Part shown: positions 9,180-17,938 of the stretch, piece by piece
Layout: the number at the start of each line of letters is the position of its first letter
How positions within the stretch are numbered: the stretch's first letter is position 1
NCBI RefSeq assembly: GCF_014639235.1
Contig: NZ_BMFU01000005.1
Span: 211,189 to 275,188, forward strand
DNA length: 64,000 nucleotides
Direction: 5' to 3'
From: Paenibacillus silvae
GTDB taxonomy: Bacteria > Bacillota > Bacilli > Paenibacillales > Paenibacillaceae
The notes under the pieces: generated by a model
Database searches by the model: none
What the model saw: the letters and a program-made list of their open reading frames with translations, nothing else
What the model was told of the DNA's origin: nothing
Position numbers and translations under genes: made by a program

Positions 9180-10652
9180 TTACTTGTTCTCTACTCTCCA
9201 GGCATCCAGCTGGCTTTGGGCTTCAGCCATCACTCTCTCCAGTCCAGCCTGATTGAATTTCTCAATCACTTGATCCAGATTGGTTGCCGGGTCGATTGTG
9301 CCTGTCATCAATGCTGCCCAATACTGCTCTTTCACGTTCTGTACCGCTGTCAGTTCAGCGGATACTTTGCTTGCATCAAAGTTAAAGCTGAGGATTGGCG
9401 AATCCACGCCTTCTGCATTGAATTTTTTGAACTCCTCCCATTTGTTATCCGGATCATTGCTGTTGAGATAGAGCAGCATGTTATTTCCGAGGGAGTAGGA
9501 AGGCATATCGTAGTTTTTCGATTCAGGCAGATTTTCCATATGAGTGTCATCCACTTTTTTGTAGTGTGTACCCTCAATGCCTGAGTCCACCATATTACGC
9601 AGCACGGGGTCTGTATTCAGCAAATTCAGAAATTCCATTGCTTTCTCTGGATATTCCGAGTTGGCCGATATCGCCATGATGGAGCCTTGTACGGATGTGT
9701 TTGTAATAACAGCATCACTTGCCGGGGTAGATACGACAGGATAACCATAACTTGCCGACCATTGATTATCCGCGAGCGGCTGCGTCTGGGCTCGATCCAG
9801 GAACCAGTTGCCCGATGTTGTCAGATCGTTGGTAGAGCCTGTTGTTGCAGCTTCTGAAGAAATATAACCCGCTTTGTAATATTTGTTCATGGTGGTCAGT
9901 GCTTCCTTCATCTCCGGTGTCTCCAGAATGTTAACGATCTTGAAATCGGTTGTGTCCAGCTTCACTGCCATCGGCAGGTTCTGGATCACGTAATCGTACG
10001 GCACATAAGGCACGTAGTTTTTATCCATGGCGAAAGGGGTAACACCTGGCTCATTTTCCTTGATCGTTTTGAGCAAAGGCTCCAGACTGTCTAACGTTCG
10101 AACACCCGAAGTGTCGAGTTTGTATTTATCCAGCAGCGTTTTGTTGAAACGCCAAACCTCCTGCTGCGGCAGCTCCTTGTTGGCAGGAATACCGTAGTTA
10201 TGACCGTCTACCTTGGAACCGCTCAGGAAAGCAGGATTTATCGTTTTGATGAGGTCCTGGCCGTATTTGGGAAGCAATTCATCCAGTTCCAGAAATGCAC
10301 CCTTTCGGGCATTTTGCACATAGTCAAAACCTCCAGCAGAAGTAAAGATAATGTCCATCGGTTCACCGGATGCTACGTTCACCTGCATTTTCTGAGCATA
10401 ATCACCCCAATCCAGCATTTTCATGGTCACGGTGGCGTTAATTTTCTCTTTGGTGTATTGGCTAACTGTCTCCATAACTTTATTGACATCCTTCTGCGGG
10501 GTACCGATGGTGTACCAGATCAACTGCACCGTATCGTTCCCTGCTCCGCCGGATTCCGAAGCCTCTCTGCTGTCACCGCATGCGCTAAGAACAAACGTAA
10601 CGGTCATGATCAATGAAAGAACGAGCGAGAAACGTTTTTGGCTTTTACTCAT
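9180..10652 (-). CDS. Sugar ABC transporter substrate-binding lipoprotein
   Basis: 490 residues. The signal peptide MSKSQKRFSLVLSLIMTVTF ends in the lipobox LSAC with Cys at 25-26, followed by an acidic linker. The mature part is a cluster B-type extracellular binding protein as found with LplB/LplC permeases (VQLIWYTIGTPQKDVNKV start of fold). It captures the ligand outside the membrane. Its upstream region carries a 31-bp site matched upstream of the sensor kinase gene, so the two-component system probably controls it. Confidence 0.93.
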   Translation of the reverse strand: MSKSQKRFSLVLSLIMTVTFVLSACGDSREASESGGAGNDTVQLIWYTIGTPQKDVNKVMETVSQYTKEKINATVTMKMLDWGDYAQKMQVNVASGEPMDIIFTSAGGFDYVQNARKGAFLELDELLPKYGQDLIKTINPAFLSGSKVDGHNYGIPANKELPQQEVWRFNKTLLDKYKLDTSGVRTLDSLEPLLKTIKENEPGVTPFAMDKNYVPYVPYDYVIQNLPMAVKLDTTDFKIVNILETPEMKEALTTMNKYYKAGYISSEAATTGSTNDLTTSGNWFLDRAQTQPLADNQWSASYGYPVVSTPASDAVITNTSVQGSIMAISANSEYPEKAMEFLNLLNTDPVLRNMVDSGIEGTHYKKVDDTHMENLPESKNYDMPSYSLGNNMLLYLNSNDPDNKWEEFKKFNAEGVDSPILSFNFDASKVSAELTAVQNVKEQYWAALMTGTIDPATNLDQVIEKFNQAGLERVMAEAQSQLDAWRVENK

Positions 10653-10750
10653 TTACGTGATCCTCCCTTTTCATATTCCCTCTTTCGTTCTCTTGCTGTC
10701 ATCAACTATCTGCTTTAACCTTATCCGATGAAACCGCTTGCAAAAAGAAG

Positions 10751-10782
10751 GTAAACTTAAGGTTTCGAGGTACAAATTAAAG
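10751..10782 (-). promoter_or_regulatory. Putative response-regulator site upstream of the binding-protein gene
   Basis: Read on the minus strand it begins CTTTAATTTGTACCTCGAAA and continues CCTTAAGTTTAC. It matches the element at 14330-14360 in about 28 of 31 positions. It lies about 100 bases upstream of the binding-protein start. The two half-sites (CTTTAATTT and CCTTAAGTTT) are two helical turns apart, as expected for an AraC-type dimer. Confidence 0.6.
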
Positions 10783-10798
10783 AGAAATGTCCATCGGT

Positions 10799-12331
10799 TC
10801 ACCCAAACACTCTATAGTCCGTCGGTGAGATGCCCACATATTTGCGGAACTGTTTATAGAAATATCCCATCTCCCAGTACCCTACATTCCGGGCAATCTC
10901 ATGTACTTTGAGATTGGAGGTGCGTAATTGCTCTTTGGCACGCTCAATTCGATACTTGTTGAGATATTCGGCAAATGTCTCGCCGGTCTCTTTGTGGAAT
11001 AGCTGCCCCAAATAAACCGGGTGCAGATGATACTGTGCACCAAGCAGCTTCAAGGAAAGCTCTTCAGCATAATGCTTTTCAATGTGCTGCAGCACCTGAC
11101 TCACAACGGGATTTCTCAAGTCCTGAATAAGGGACTCCACCGTCCGGGCTGCCACCTGCTGCAAGGCATGTACCAGTTCCTCAAAGGATATACTATCCAG
11201 CACCAGACGAAGCCCCTGCTGATAGATTGCTGTTTCCTCTACATGTTTGATGCTCTCCAGCTCCATCTTGAAACGGATTATGACTTCCAGCGCTGTATTC
11301 TGCAGCTGCTCAGGTGTTAGTTGATGACGGTACTGTTCAAAATCGGTTCGAATTTGCGCAGCGAGCTGCTCCGTACTGCGAGACAAAATGAGCTTGGCGT
11401 AGTCTCTCCAATCTATAAAAAAAGGTCCCCCAGCATAACCTCTCTGGTCCAGCATCGTATAATCGATCACCCGCCGATCAGGATAGATCATCACATACTG
11501 GAGTGCCTTTTTCGCTTGCTCGTAACTGGCAGGCGCCTGATAAATTCCATGCACCAAGCGGCCTGCACCAATATGCAGATCGGGATACGTCCCCGCTAGC
11601 CCTTCTGCCAGCTCCTGCAAATCTGACATCAGTCTGTCCGTTTCCCCCGCATCATCTCCTGTATTGGCTACAAGCACGATATCTCCATCCATATCCCGAA
11701 AGAGGTTCAGATGGAATTGTCCTGCAAGCAGTTGTTCAACTTGTGCAAACAGTAGCTCTGACCTTGGAACCTGACCTTTAGGACCCTGATCACGCAGCAC
11801 GGCAACAGTGACATAAGGTGCAGCCAGTGAAAGATTCATGAAACGGGCACGCTCCTCAAATTCCGCTGCCGCAATCTGCCCGGTAAGCCATCGATGCAGA
11901 ATATTGTCCTTTAGTATCTGAATACCGTATTTCTCTTCCAGACGCGGTGTAACAAGCTGATCCAGCTTCGCTTCTGTGTTACGAAGGGTGGATTCCAGTT
12001 CATCTATGTTAATCGGTTTGAGCAAATAGTTTTCGATGCCGAGCTTCATGCCTTCTTTTAAATATTCAAATTCATTAAATCCACTGAGAATAATCACCTT
12101 CAGCTCCGGCTGCAGCCGCCGGGCTTCCCGAATGAGCTCAAGTCCGTTCATCAAGGGCATGGAAATATCCGTTATCAGAATATCCACCGGCTGACAGGGA
12201 AGAGCTTGCAGAGCGGCTTGTCCATTGCTCGCATGGTTTACAATTTCCATCCCGAACGCAGCCCAATCCACAATGTCGTATAACCCCTCAATGATGAACG
12301 GCTCATCGTCCACAATAAAAACCTTGTACAT
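10799..12331 (-). CDS. YesN-type response regulator with AraC output domain
   Basis: About 510 residues. The N-terminal receiver domain starts YKVFIVDDEP and has the phosphoacceptor Asp in DILITDIS and the conserved KP in YLLKPINIDEL. A middle region of about 250 residues follows, and the C-terminus is an AraC/XylS double helix-turn-helix (ending GYFYKQFRKYVGISPTDYR). It is partner of the YesM-type kinase upstream, likely activating the sugar importer. I prefer the ATG at 12331 (MYKVFIVDDEP) since GGAAGGG lies nine bases upstream; an ATG at 12340 is possible but only about three bases from that site. Confidence 0.92.
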   Translation of the reverse strand: MYKVFIVDDEPFIIEGLYDIVDWAAFGMEIVNHASNGQAALQALPCQPVDILITDISMPLMNGLELIREARRLQPELKVIILSGFNEFEYLKEGMKLGIENYLLKPINIDELESTLRNTEAKLDQLVTPRLEEKYGIQILKDNILHRWLTGQIAAAEFEERARFMNLSLAAPYVTVAVLRDQGPKGQVPRSELLFAQVEQLLAGQFHLNLFRDMDGDIVLVANTGDDAGETDRLMSDLQELAEGLAGTYPDLHIGAGRLVHGIYQAPASYEQAKKALQYVMIYPDRRVIDYTMLDQRGYAGGPFFIDWRDYAKLILSRSTEQLAAQIRTDFEQYRHQLTPEQLQNTALEVIIRFKMELESIKHVEETAIYQQGLRLVLDSISFEELVHALQQVAARTVESLIQDLRNPVVSQVLQHIEKHYAEELSLKLLGAQYHLHPVYLGQLFHKETGETFAEYLNKYRIERAKEQLRTSNLKVHEIARNVGYWEMGYFYKQFRKYVGISPTDYRVFG

Positions 12332-12384
12332 GTCATACACCCTTCCTTTCCGAATGGTATTATAAAAAATTTTACGAATGGTAT

Positions 12385-12453
12385 TGATAAGAAAGTCTCA
12401 AGAACAGAAATGATAAGGAGATCTCAAGAACGCAATTGATAAGGAAATCTCAC
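12385..12453. repeat. 26-bp tandem repeats overlapping the sensor-kinase 3' end
   Basis: Two full copies (12385-12410 and 12411-12436) and one partial (12437-12453) of the unit TGATAAGGAGATCTCAAGAA plus about six bases. The partial and second copies cover the last codons and stop of the kinase gene; the others lie in the gap before the regulator. It reads as small tandem duplications of the kinase 3' end. Confidence 0.8.
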
Positions 12454-14247
12454 TCTGATCATAGTCCCTTTTCCAAGAGTGCTCTCAATCGTGATTCCGA
12501 ACTGTGGACCGAACAAATATTTCAAGCGACTGTGTACACTCCGCAATCCAAACATCTGGCCGGATTCTTCTGCACGTTCCAGTTCCTCCTGAATTTCTGC
12601 AAGCCGGGAAGCATCAATGCCTTTGCCATTGTCACGCACCTCGATCTGCAGCATGTCCCCGGCCTCGTGCACCTTGATCGACAGTTTATTGTCACTACAC
12701 TCTGTACGCATACCATGCACCACATAATTTTCAATAATGGGCTGCAGCGAAAGCTTCACCACAGGGTGTTCGTAATATTTGTTATCCATCTGTATCGTAT
12801 ATATAAAAATATCCTTGTACCGGATACGGAACAGCTCCAGATACAAACGGCAGGCCTCCATCTCATCTTTCAGCGTGTAATCGGGCTTTTGCTGCACTAG
12901 GCTTTTGAAAAGCACCGACAGGCTGTAGATCATCTCCCCTACATCTCTTGCCCCCTGCGAAATGGCCCTCATACGGATCACTTCGAGTGTATTGTACAGA
13001 AAGTGCGGATTGATTCGTGCCTGAAGTGCTACCAGCTCGGTCTCCTTTTGCCTGATCTCTGCTTTGTATACTCGTTCAATGTACAGATTCAATTCATCCA
13101 GCATATCGTTAAAACTGTGCGATATTTGTCCCAGTTCATCTTCTCTTGCATCATCAATGCGTGCTGACAAATTGCCGTATTTTACTTTTTGGGTGAAACG
13201 AATGATTCTGCGAGTACGCTTGGCAAAGTTAATAATGAAAAAGGCCGGAACAAACACGGCAAACAGCAGAGAAATCAAGCTAATGGAAATAATGGTATTT
13301 CGAATCCCTGCATACGCTTCTGCCATCTCCTGCACAGGTACTGTGCCAATGACGACATACCCCTGATCAGCAGACACAAATCGGTTCACATACATGTTCT
13401 GTTCCTTCTTGATCGCATCCATATCGGTCTGGTCAAACAGTGAATCGACCGCTTCGACATAAGGATACTTCTTCCCGTAGTACCTGCCGCTGGAATCGAA
13501 TAATACTGTGCCTTTGGCAGACAGCACTGCGATATCCCCCTTCAGATTCCCCTCATAGTTATCCAGTGCGTTCTCGATGCCCTTTGAGTCAAAATAAATG
13601 AGAAGCTGGCCCATATTGCGCAAGGTCTGTGTATTGTTAATGGGTACACGAATGGCATACAGCTCAGGATCCCATAGATTGATCGCTTTGCGAATCCAGT
13701 AATTAGGTGCATTGATATTTGGCATCTCCATAGCCATTGCATCGGGAATATAAGATCTCGCTACGTTGGCGTCCAGCCTGCGGAACTGCTTGTACTGATT
13801 GAAGGTGAGCAAGCTCTGCTTCTCGGCACTGTACAGCATCAACTGATGAATGTCCGAATTGCGGTCGATCATGTTCTGAAAATGCCTGAGCACCTCGGCC
13901 GAATAGTCGTCCCGATTGGCATAATAACCGTTCGTCATATGCTGAGCATACTCGGCATACGAGTGGTTCATCAGATAAATGATGTTGGCCGATAAGGCCT
14001 CATTCTGATGCATATCCCGCACCATGTTCTGCACCAATTCATATTGTTGATGCATGTAGCGGTCTACATGTTCCATCGCGGCCTTCTGAATGGCCAATTC
14101 CCGACGGATGGTGGAATCCGATACGGACAGAAAAATAAGGTAGGACAGCGTAATTATCGTAACGATCGAGATCAGCGAAAAGATCAGCAGCATTTTCATA
14201 AACATGTTATTTTTGAAAAAATTATTGTAAACGCTAACAATTCTCAA
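12424..14247 (-). CDS. YesM-type sensor histidine kinase
   Basis: 607 residues. Helix at about 17-40, a large extracytoplasmic sensing domain (40-320), second helix near 325-345, HAMP linker, then the His_kinase domain with ARINPHFLYNTLEVIR (phosphoacceptor His near 415), the N box QPIIENYVVHG and the G box DNGKGI. The YesM/LytS kinases sense extracellular cues and phosphorylate YesN-type regulators, here the gene 93 bases downstream. The start is TTG at 14247 with GGGGGAG upstream; no better ATG is near. A copy of the paired CTTTAATTT element lies about 85 bases upstream, which suggests autoregulation. Confidence 0.92.
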   Translation of the reverse strand: MRIVSVYNNFFKNNMFMKMLLIFSLISIVTIITLSYLIFLSVSDSTIRRELAIQKAAMEHVDRYMHQQYELVQNMVRDMHQNEALSANIIYLMNHSYAEYAQHMTNGYYANRDDYSAEVLRHFQNMIDRNSDIHQLMLYSAEKQSLLTFNQYKQFRRLDANVARSYIPDAMAMEMPNINAPNYWIRKAINLWDPELYAIRVPINNTQTLRNMGQLLIYFDSKGIENALDNYEGNLKGDIAVLSAKGTVLFDSSGRYYGKKYPYVEAVDSLFDQTDMDAIKKEQNMYVNRFVSADQGYVVIGTVPVQEMAEAYAGIRNTIISISLISLLFAVFVPAFFIINFAKRTRRIIRFTQKVKYGNLSARIDDAREDELGQISHSFNDMLDELNLYIERVYKAEIRQKETELVALQARINPHFLYNTLEVIRMRAISQGARDVGEMIYSLSVLFKSLVQQKPDYTLKDEMEACRLYLELFRIRYKDIFIYTIQMDNKYYEHPVVKLSLQPIIENYVVHGMRTECSDNKLSIKVHEAGDMLQIEVRDNGKGIDASRLAEIQEELERAEESGQMFGLRSVHSRLKYLFGPQFGITIESTLGKGTMIRVRFPYQLRS

Positions 14248-14329
14248 GCTGGCTCCCCCTTTGCTGCTCGTTTTCTGTCTTGCATTATATCACCCGCCCT
14301 CCGACATATCCTTGTCACGCACAACTATT

Positions 14330-14360
14330 CTTTAATTTATACCTCGAAATCTTTAATTTG
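14330..14360 (+). promoter_or_regulatory. Putative response-regulator site upstream of the sensor kinase
   Basis: Two copies of CTTTAATTT start at 14330 and 14351, exactly 21 bp apart, separated by ATACCTCGAAAT. It is the partner of the 10751-10782 element. Its orientation relative to the downstream gene is opposite, which is tolerated by some AraC-type sites (inference). Confidence 0.6.
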
Positions 14361-14374
14361 GCCTGCAGAACAAA

Positions 14375-14416
14375 AACAACCCTGTCTCTTCCCTGAAGGG
14401 AATGGAGAGGGCTGTT
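14375..14416 (-). terminator. Terminator of the TPR protein gene
   Basis: Minus-strand hairpin AACAGCCCTCTC paired with GAGACAGGGTTGTT around a CTTCA loop region, followed by TTTTTGTTC. It separates the TPR gene from the downstream kinase gene. Confidence 0.8.
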
Positions 14417-14450
14417 GATCTGCTGATCTATTGATCATTTGATAATTCAT

Positions 14451-15365
14451 TCAATCCTGATATTCCGAATGACCATGTCTGGAGCAGCCGAACAAGTAAC
14501 ATGCTGAGTTTACGGATGTCATGAAATCAAGCGGTGGTACGTACCCTTCGGAGATTTTGGCCAAAATTTGCATATACTCCTGCTTCTCCATTTCCAGCTG
14601 CTTGAGGTACACGGCTTTGTCACTTTCTGTCCATTCCTCATCACACAGCTCCGCCTGCTCTTCCTCGATATCATCCTGTTTTAATTGAATACACTGCTCC
14701 GTGATTTCAATCGCAGCTTGCCTTGCATTCATTTGCACCAGGGCATAAATATATCTGCACACCCAGTCAGGTGACTTGTAGTACGTGCTCCATGACTTTT
14801 TAAACCAGTGAACCGCTTCTGAGAAGCATTGCAACTCCACATACAGCTCGGCCACATGCACTTCCCCGGCAAAATGCTCATCCTCTTCTGAAAAAGCATG
14901 CAGCTTGTGCCTGGCATCATTCATTCGCCCCAATTTAATCAAACAGTAGATGTGACTGTACATCGCATAATCCGAAGGCTCCGCACTTTGCAAAAACAAC
15001 GCCGCAGCCTGATCCCATTCTCCCAGATGGTATTTGGCGACGGCAAGATTGTTGACGGCTTCTTTGGAGGTCTCAATGGCAATCGAACGCAATAATACAG
15101 CCTTCCCCTCAGCCCATCTTTCCTCCCGAACCAAGATCTCACCCAGCAAACTGTAAGGAAAGTGCGAGGTTGGATTCAAATTCAGTGCTTCTTGCAACAG
15201 CTCCATAGCCGCTTCTACTTCGCCTTCTTCGTGATAATACATCCAGGCCAGATTCGTCAACGACTGAACATTTCTCGATTCGCTTAATGCTGCTCTGAAC
15301 AGCGCTAACGCCTCATCATACTCATTATTTTCATAACACTCGATGGCTCTTTGATTTTTACTCAA
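14451..15365 (-). CDS. Tetratricopeptide-repeat protein
   Basis: 304 residues made of consecutive helical TPR-like units (for example AIECYENNEYDEALALFRAA, then ALNLNPTSHFPYSLLGEIL). There is no signal peptide, and a Cys/Ser-rich tail ends it. The function is unknown; TPRs mediate protein contacts. I chose the TTG at 15365 because GGAGGGGGG sits nine bases upstream. A GTG at 15434 is in frame, but it falls inside the dnaB terminator hairpin and has no proper ribosome site. The gene lies between dnaB and the sugar regulon, bounded by terminators on both sides, so it seems to be a single transcription unit. Confidence 0.85.
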   Translation of the reverse strand: MSKNQRAIECYENNEYDEALALFRAALSESRNVQSLTNLAWMYYHEEGEVEAAMELLQEALNLNPTSHFPYSLLGEILVREERWAEGKAVLLRSIAIETSKEAVNNLAVAKYHLGEWDQAAALFLQSAEPSDYAMYSHIYCLIKLGRMNDARHKLHAFSEEDEHFAGEVHVAELYVELQCFSEAVHWFKKSWSTYYKSPDWVCRYIYALVQMNARQAAIEITEQCIQLKQDDIEEEQAELCDEEWTESDKAVYLKQLEMEKQEYMQILAKISEGYVPPLDFMTSVNSACYLFGCSRHGHSEYQD

Positions 15366-15419
15366 GCGGTACGCCCCCCCCTCCTTGCATATGTGTGACC
15401 TGTGTACGCCATACCTTTG

Positions 15420-15454
15420 AAAAAAGCGAGCCACCTATCTATAGGGGACCCGCC
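15420..15454 (-). terminator. Terminator of dnaB
   Basis: Minus strand: GCGGGTCCCC pairs with GGTGGCTCGC (one mismatch and two G-T pairs), followed by TTTTTTC. It would stop dnaB transcripts 12 bases after the stop codon, so dnaB no longer reads into dnaI. Confidence 0.8.
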
Positions 15455-15465
15455 TGTATAAATGA

Positions 15466-17001
15466 TTATAAAGTTCCTTTTTGCTTGCTGGCCTGCATCT
15501 GCTGGGCAAAACGCATCATCTCTTCAAACTCTTCCTCCGATACGCTGTCATCATCATGGCTTATGTCTTGTACAATCGGAATTTCGGGTTTGGCTTTGGT
15601 TCCTTTGCCGTATGTACGGGTGCGGGTTCCAGCTGCTCCTGCAGCCTGCTTGCCTTTTACCTTCGCCTGATCACGAATATATTGCACAGCCTTCTCATAC
15701 GTATTGACTTGCTTTAGCAGCATATTAGAAGCAATAGCCTCTACAAAATTACGGTTAATTCGCTGCTCTCCGCCAGAAACAAGCAGGGCCATCAAATAGT
15801 GAATCAAAACGTTGATCACTTCTCCGGGCAGCTTGTAGCTCAGATCAATTTTTGCAAAAATATCAATCAGATTATCCGGCACAGCTCCCGGGAAGAACGT
15901 CTGAAGCAGACGAGTGTACGGCTCGTTGCGCAGCATCATGTTGTACTGGTGAATATCACACTTGGTCGCAAACTGCGGCGGAACCTCGACATAATACTCC
16001 ATCTGCACCACATGCTCTACCGGCGGCTCACCTGCATCGGCATAAGGCTGTGGCTCCTCCATGTGCTGCCGAAGTGCAACCACTTTGGCGGCTTGGACTG
16101 TCTGCTGCTCCTGACGTTTCTTTGTCTGTCTGAATTGCATGCTCGCTTTGTGCTGCAGCTCATCCAAAAGCAGCTGGCCCTGCGGATTAAAGATATCGTC
16201 CTCATCCAGCAGCCGACATACATCCTGCACACTGAGATTAAACTTGTTCACAACATAATTGACAATGCCAAGCTGTTCATGATCAAAGCGCAGCTGCTCC
16301 ACATAACGACGGTTCACCGACTCCCGCGGGAATCGTAAAATGATGTCGGCATAATTCAGCGTCATCTCTTCTGCTGCATCATTGGTGCCTGTTCGCTGCG
16401 CGGAGCTGGATACTTCGGACAAGGCCTGTTCCAGCTCATAATCAATGACGTGGGTGTTCAATTCAAATATATCGTAGAAGGGAACAGAAATATTTTCTTT
16501 ATTAGCAGCGGAGTAGGGTGCTTCCCCATTCTCGGCAGCCGAGAATCCGGCTCGCAGGGAGAGCACTGCGAACTTGCCAATTTTATCTCGAAGCAGCAGT
16601 GTCAAATGCTGTGTACGGAAAAACTCTGCCGGCGAGAGCGGCGGCTGCAGCTCATACTCGTAGATGTAATCGTCATTTTCGGGAGTGTACACCCGCGACG
16701 TCTGAAGAAGGCCCACAGCCTCCAGCTTGGACGCCTGCTCAACCAGATATTTACGCCCCTTCTCACTAGGCTCCAGCCCCAGGGTCATAAATAACCTGCG
16801 CTGCTGCTCCAGCGGGGAATAACCAACCTGTTCTCCGGGAAGATGCTGAAATAACAGCCGATACAAGCCGACCGCAAAAGCACCTACCATAGGCTGGTAA
16901 GCTCCTGTAAGCATGCGGTCGTCCAGGGCGCTTAGTCCAAACTCCCTGTATACGCAGTAGCGATGATGTTCGGTATAATGATGCAAATTCTTCATGCGCA
17001 T
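15466..17001 (-). CDS. dnaB: Replication initiation and membrane attachment protein DnaB
   Basis: 511 residues, close to the Bacillus DnaB (about 470). It acts after DnaA and DnaD to bring the DnaI-helicase complex to oriC and restart sites. Seen are an N-terminal winged-helix-like region (LDDRMLTGAYQPMVGAF), a central helical part with PRESVNRRYVEQLRFDHEQL, a second DnaD/DnaB-like domain (IDIFAKIDLSYKLPGEVINV) and a basic, Thr/Lys-rich tail. The ATG at 17001 follows AGAGGAG. The usual upstream neighbour nrdR is absent and dnaI is displaced by 8.4 kb. Confidence 0.9.
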   Translation of the reverse strand: MRMKNLHHYTEHHRYCVYREFGLSALDDRMLTGAYQPMVGAFAVGLYRLLFQHLPGEQVGYSPLEQQRRLFMTLGLEPSEKGRKYLVEQASKLEAVGLLQTSRVYTPENDDYIYEYELQPPLSPAEFFRTQHLTLLLRDKIGKFAVLSLRAGFSAAENGEAPYSAANKENISVPFYDIFELNTHVIDYELEQALSEVSSSAQRTGTNDAAEEMTLNYADIILRFPRESVNRRYVEQLRFDHEQLGIVNYVVNKFNLSVQDVCRLLDEDDIFNPQGQLLLDELQHKASMQFRQTKKRQEQQTVQAAKVVALRQHMEEPQPYADAGEPPVEHVVQMEYYVEVPPQFATKCDIHQYNMMLRNEPYTRLLQTFFPGAVPDNLIDIFAKIDLSYKLPGEVINVLIHYLMALLVSGGEQRINRNFVEAIASNMLLKQVNTYEKAVQYIRDQAKVKGKQAAGAAGTRTRTYGKGTKAKPEIPIVQDISHDDDSVSEEEFEEMMRFAQQMQASKQKGTL

Positions 17002-17324
17002 AACCTGATCTCCTCTTTCCCAAAGACTGTTTTTCTATTCTATCATAAAAGTCCGATCCTCAAATGCTCAAAAACAGGTAAAAAACAGACTCGTTCTCAC
17101 TCCGTTTCGTCCTAGGTCGACATCGTTCACGTTTTCGCAGAATTGGGCGAATTTTCAAATAAACTGATTCACTCCATAAAGCCGCGCTAGATTACTATAA
17201 AAGCTGTAGTCCCGGAATACAAGTGAAAATATAGTCCATTATTTACTTCATATATATGAGAAAAGGCGGACAGACATTCCCATACTTCATAGTATAGGGA
17301 AAAAGCTTTTTCTAATCGAGCATG

Positions 17325-17378
17325 CAAAAAAAGCCTTTCCTTTGCACGCGTATGCCTATGCGCCAAAGATAAGGCTTT
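17325..17378 (-). terminator. Terminator of yuiB
   Basis: Minus-strand hairpin: AAGCCTTATCTTTG pairs with CAAAGGAAAGGCTT around a GC-rich loop, followed by TTTTTTTG. It lies about 40 bases past the yuiB stop. Confidence 0.8.
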
Positions 17379-17417
17379 CTTCAATTCAGTGCGGCAGCTG
17401 CCTTCGCTTTCCAGCCA

Positions 17418-17711
17418 TCAGAACATGCGATATCCGCCCAGGCGCAGCTTCTGAATCGTCCAGCCGCTAATAATGGCCCCCGCCAGTCCGGCAACTCCCG
17501 TCATATAATCTACCAGCTGGAATGATGCCAGATGTGACATGAGGGTGGACGAGTGATCCCATAAGGAATATACAACCACAGGTAAAATGACGATAACAAA
17601 CAAATAGGAAGGAAACCAGGTGGTCTTCATAAGCATATTCAAAATGAAACCGATACCAAACATCATCACAAAAAATAACACCATTAGTACAAGCACCGGT
17701 ATAAATTGCAT
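17418..17711 (-). CDS. yuiB: YuiB family small membrane protein
   Basis: 97 residues with three hydrophobic segments (5-25, 32-50, 66-86) and the ending AGLAGAIISG...GGYRMF, which matches Bacillus YuiB as I recall it. The function is unknown. The frame is open further upstream, but the added residues are charged and unlike the family; the ATG at 17711 has AGAGGTGA nine bases before it. In Bacillus yuiB is near the yumB/yumC redox genes, and homologues of those lie 2-4 kb away here. Confidence 0.8.
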   Translation of the reverse strand: MQFIPVLVLMVLFFVMMFGIGFILNMLMKTTWFPSYLFVIVILPVVVYSLWDHSSTLMSHLASFQLVDYMTGVAGLAGAIISGWTIQKLRLGGYRMF

Positions 17712-17938
17712 TGGCTGACGTTCACCTCTTCTTTCACCCATTCGGTTTTCTCTTCGGGATAGTAGTAAGTTTACCGCAAAAAATGTGGCGAAGCAACGAA
17801 CTTTCTGGACAAATCTGCCGATTTTCACGAGAAGATCATTTGCCCTTCTGCTTCATGATGGGATACAATATAACGATAAAGCACTGAACCATCCCTTACC
17901 GGGATTTGGAAATATAACCTGCAGGAGGAACAAAACCC

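Noticed and set aside
15366..15434. Longer start (GTG at 15434) for the TPR protein
   Set aside because: The codon lies inside the dnaB terminator hairpin; the TTG at 15365 has a far better ribosome site.
17187..17384. Minus-strand open frame of 65 codons
   Set aside because: Runs through the yuiB terminator hairpin.
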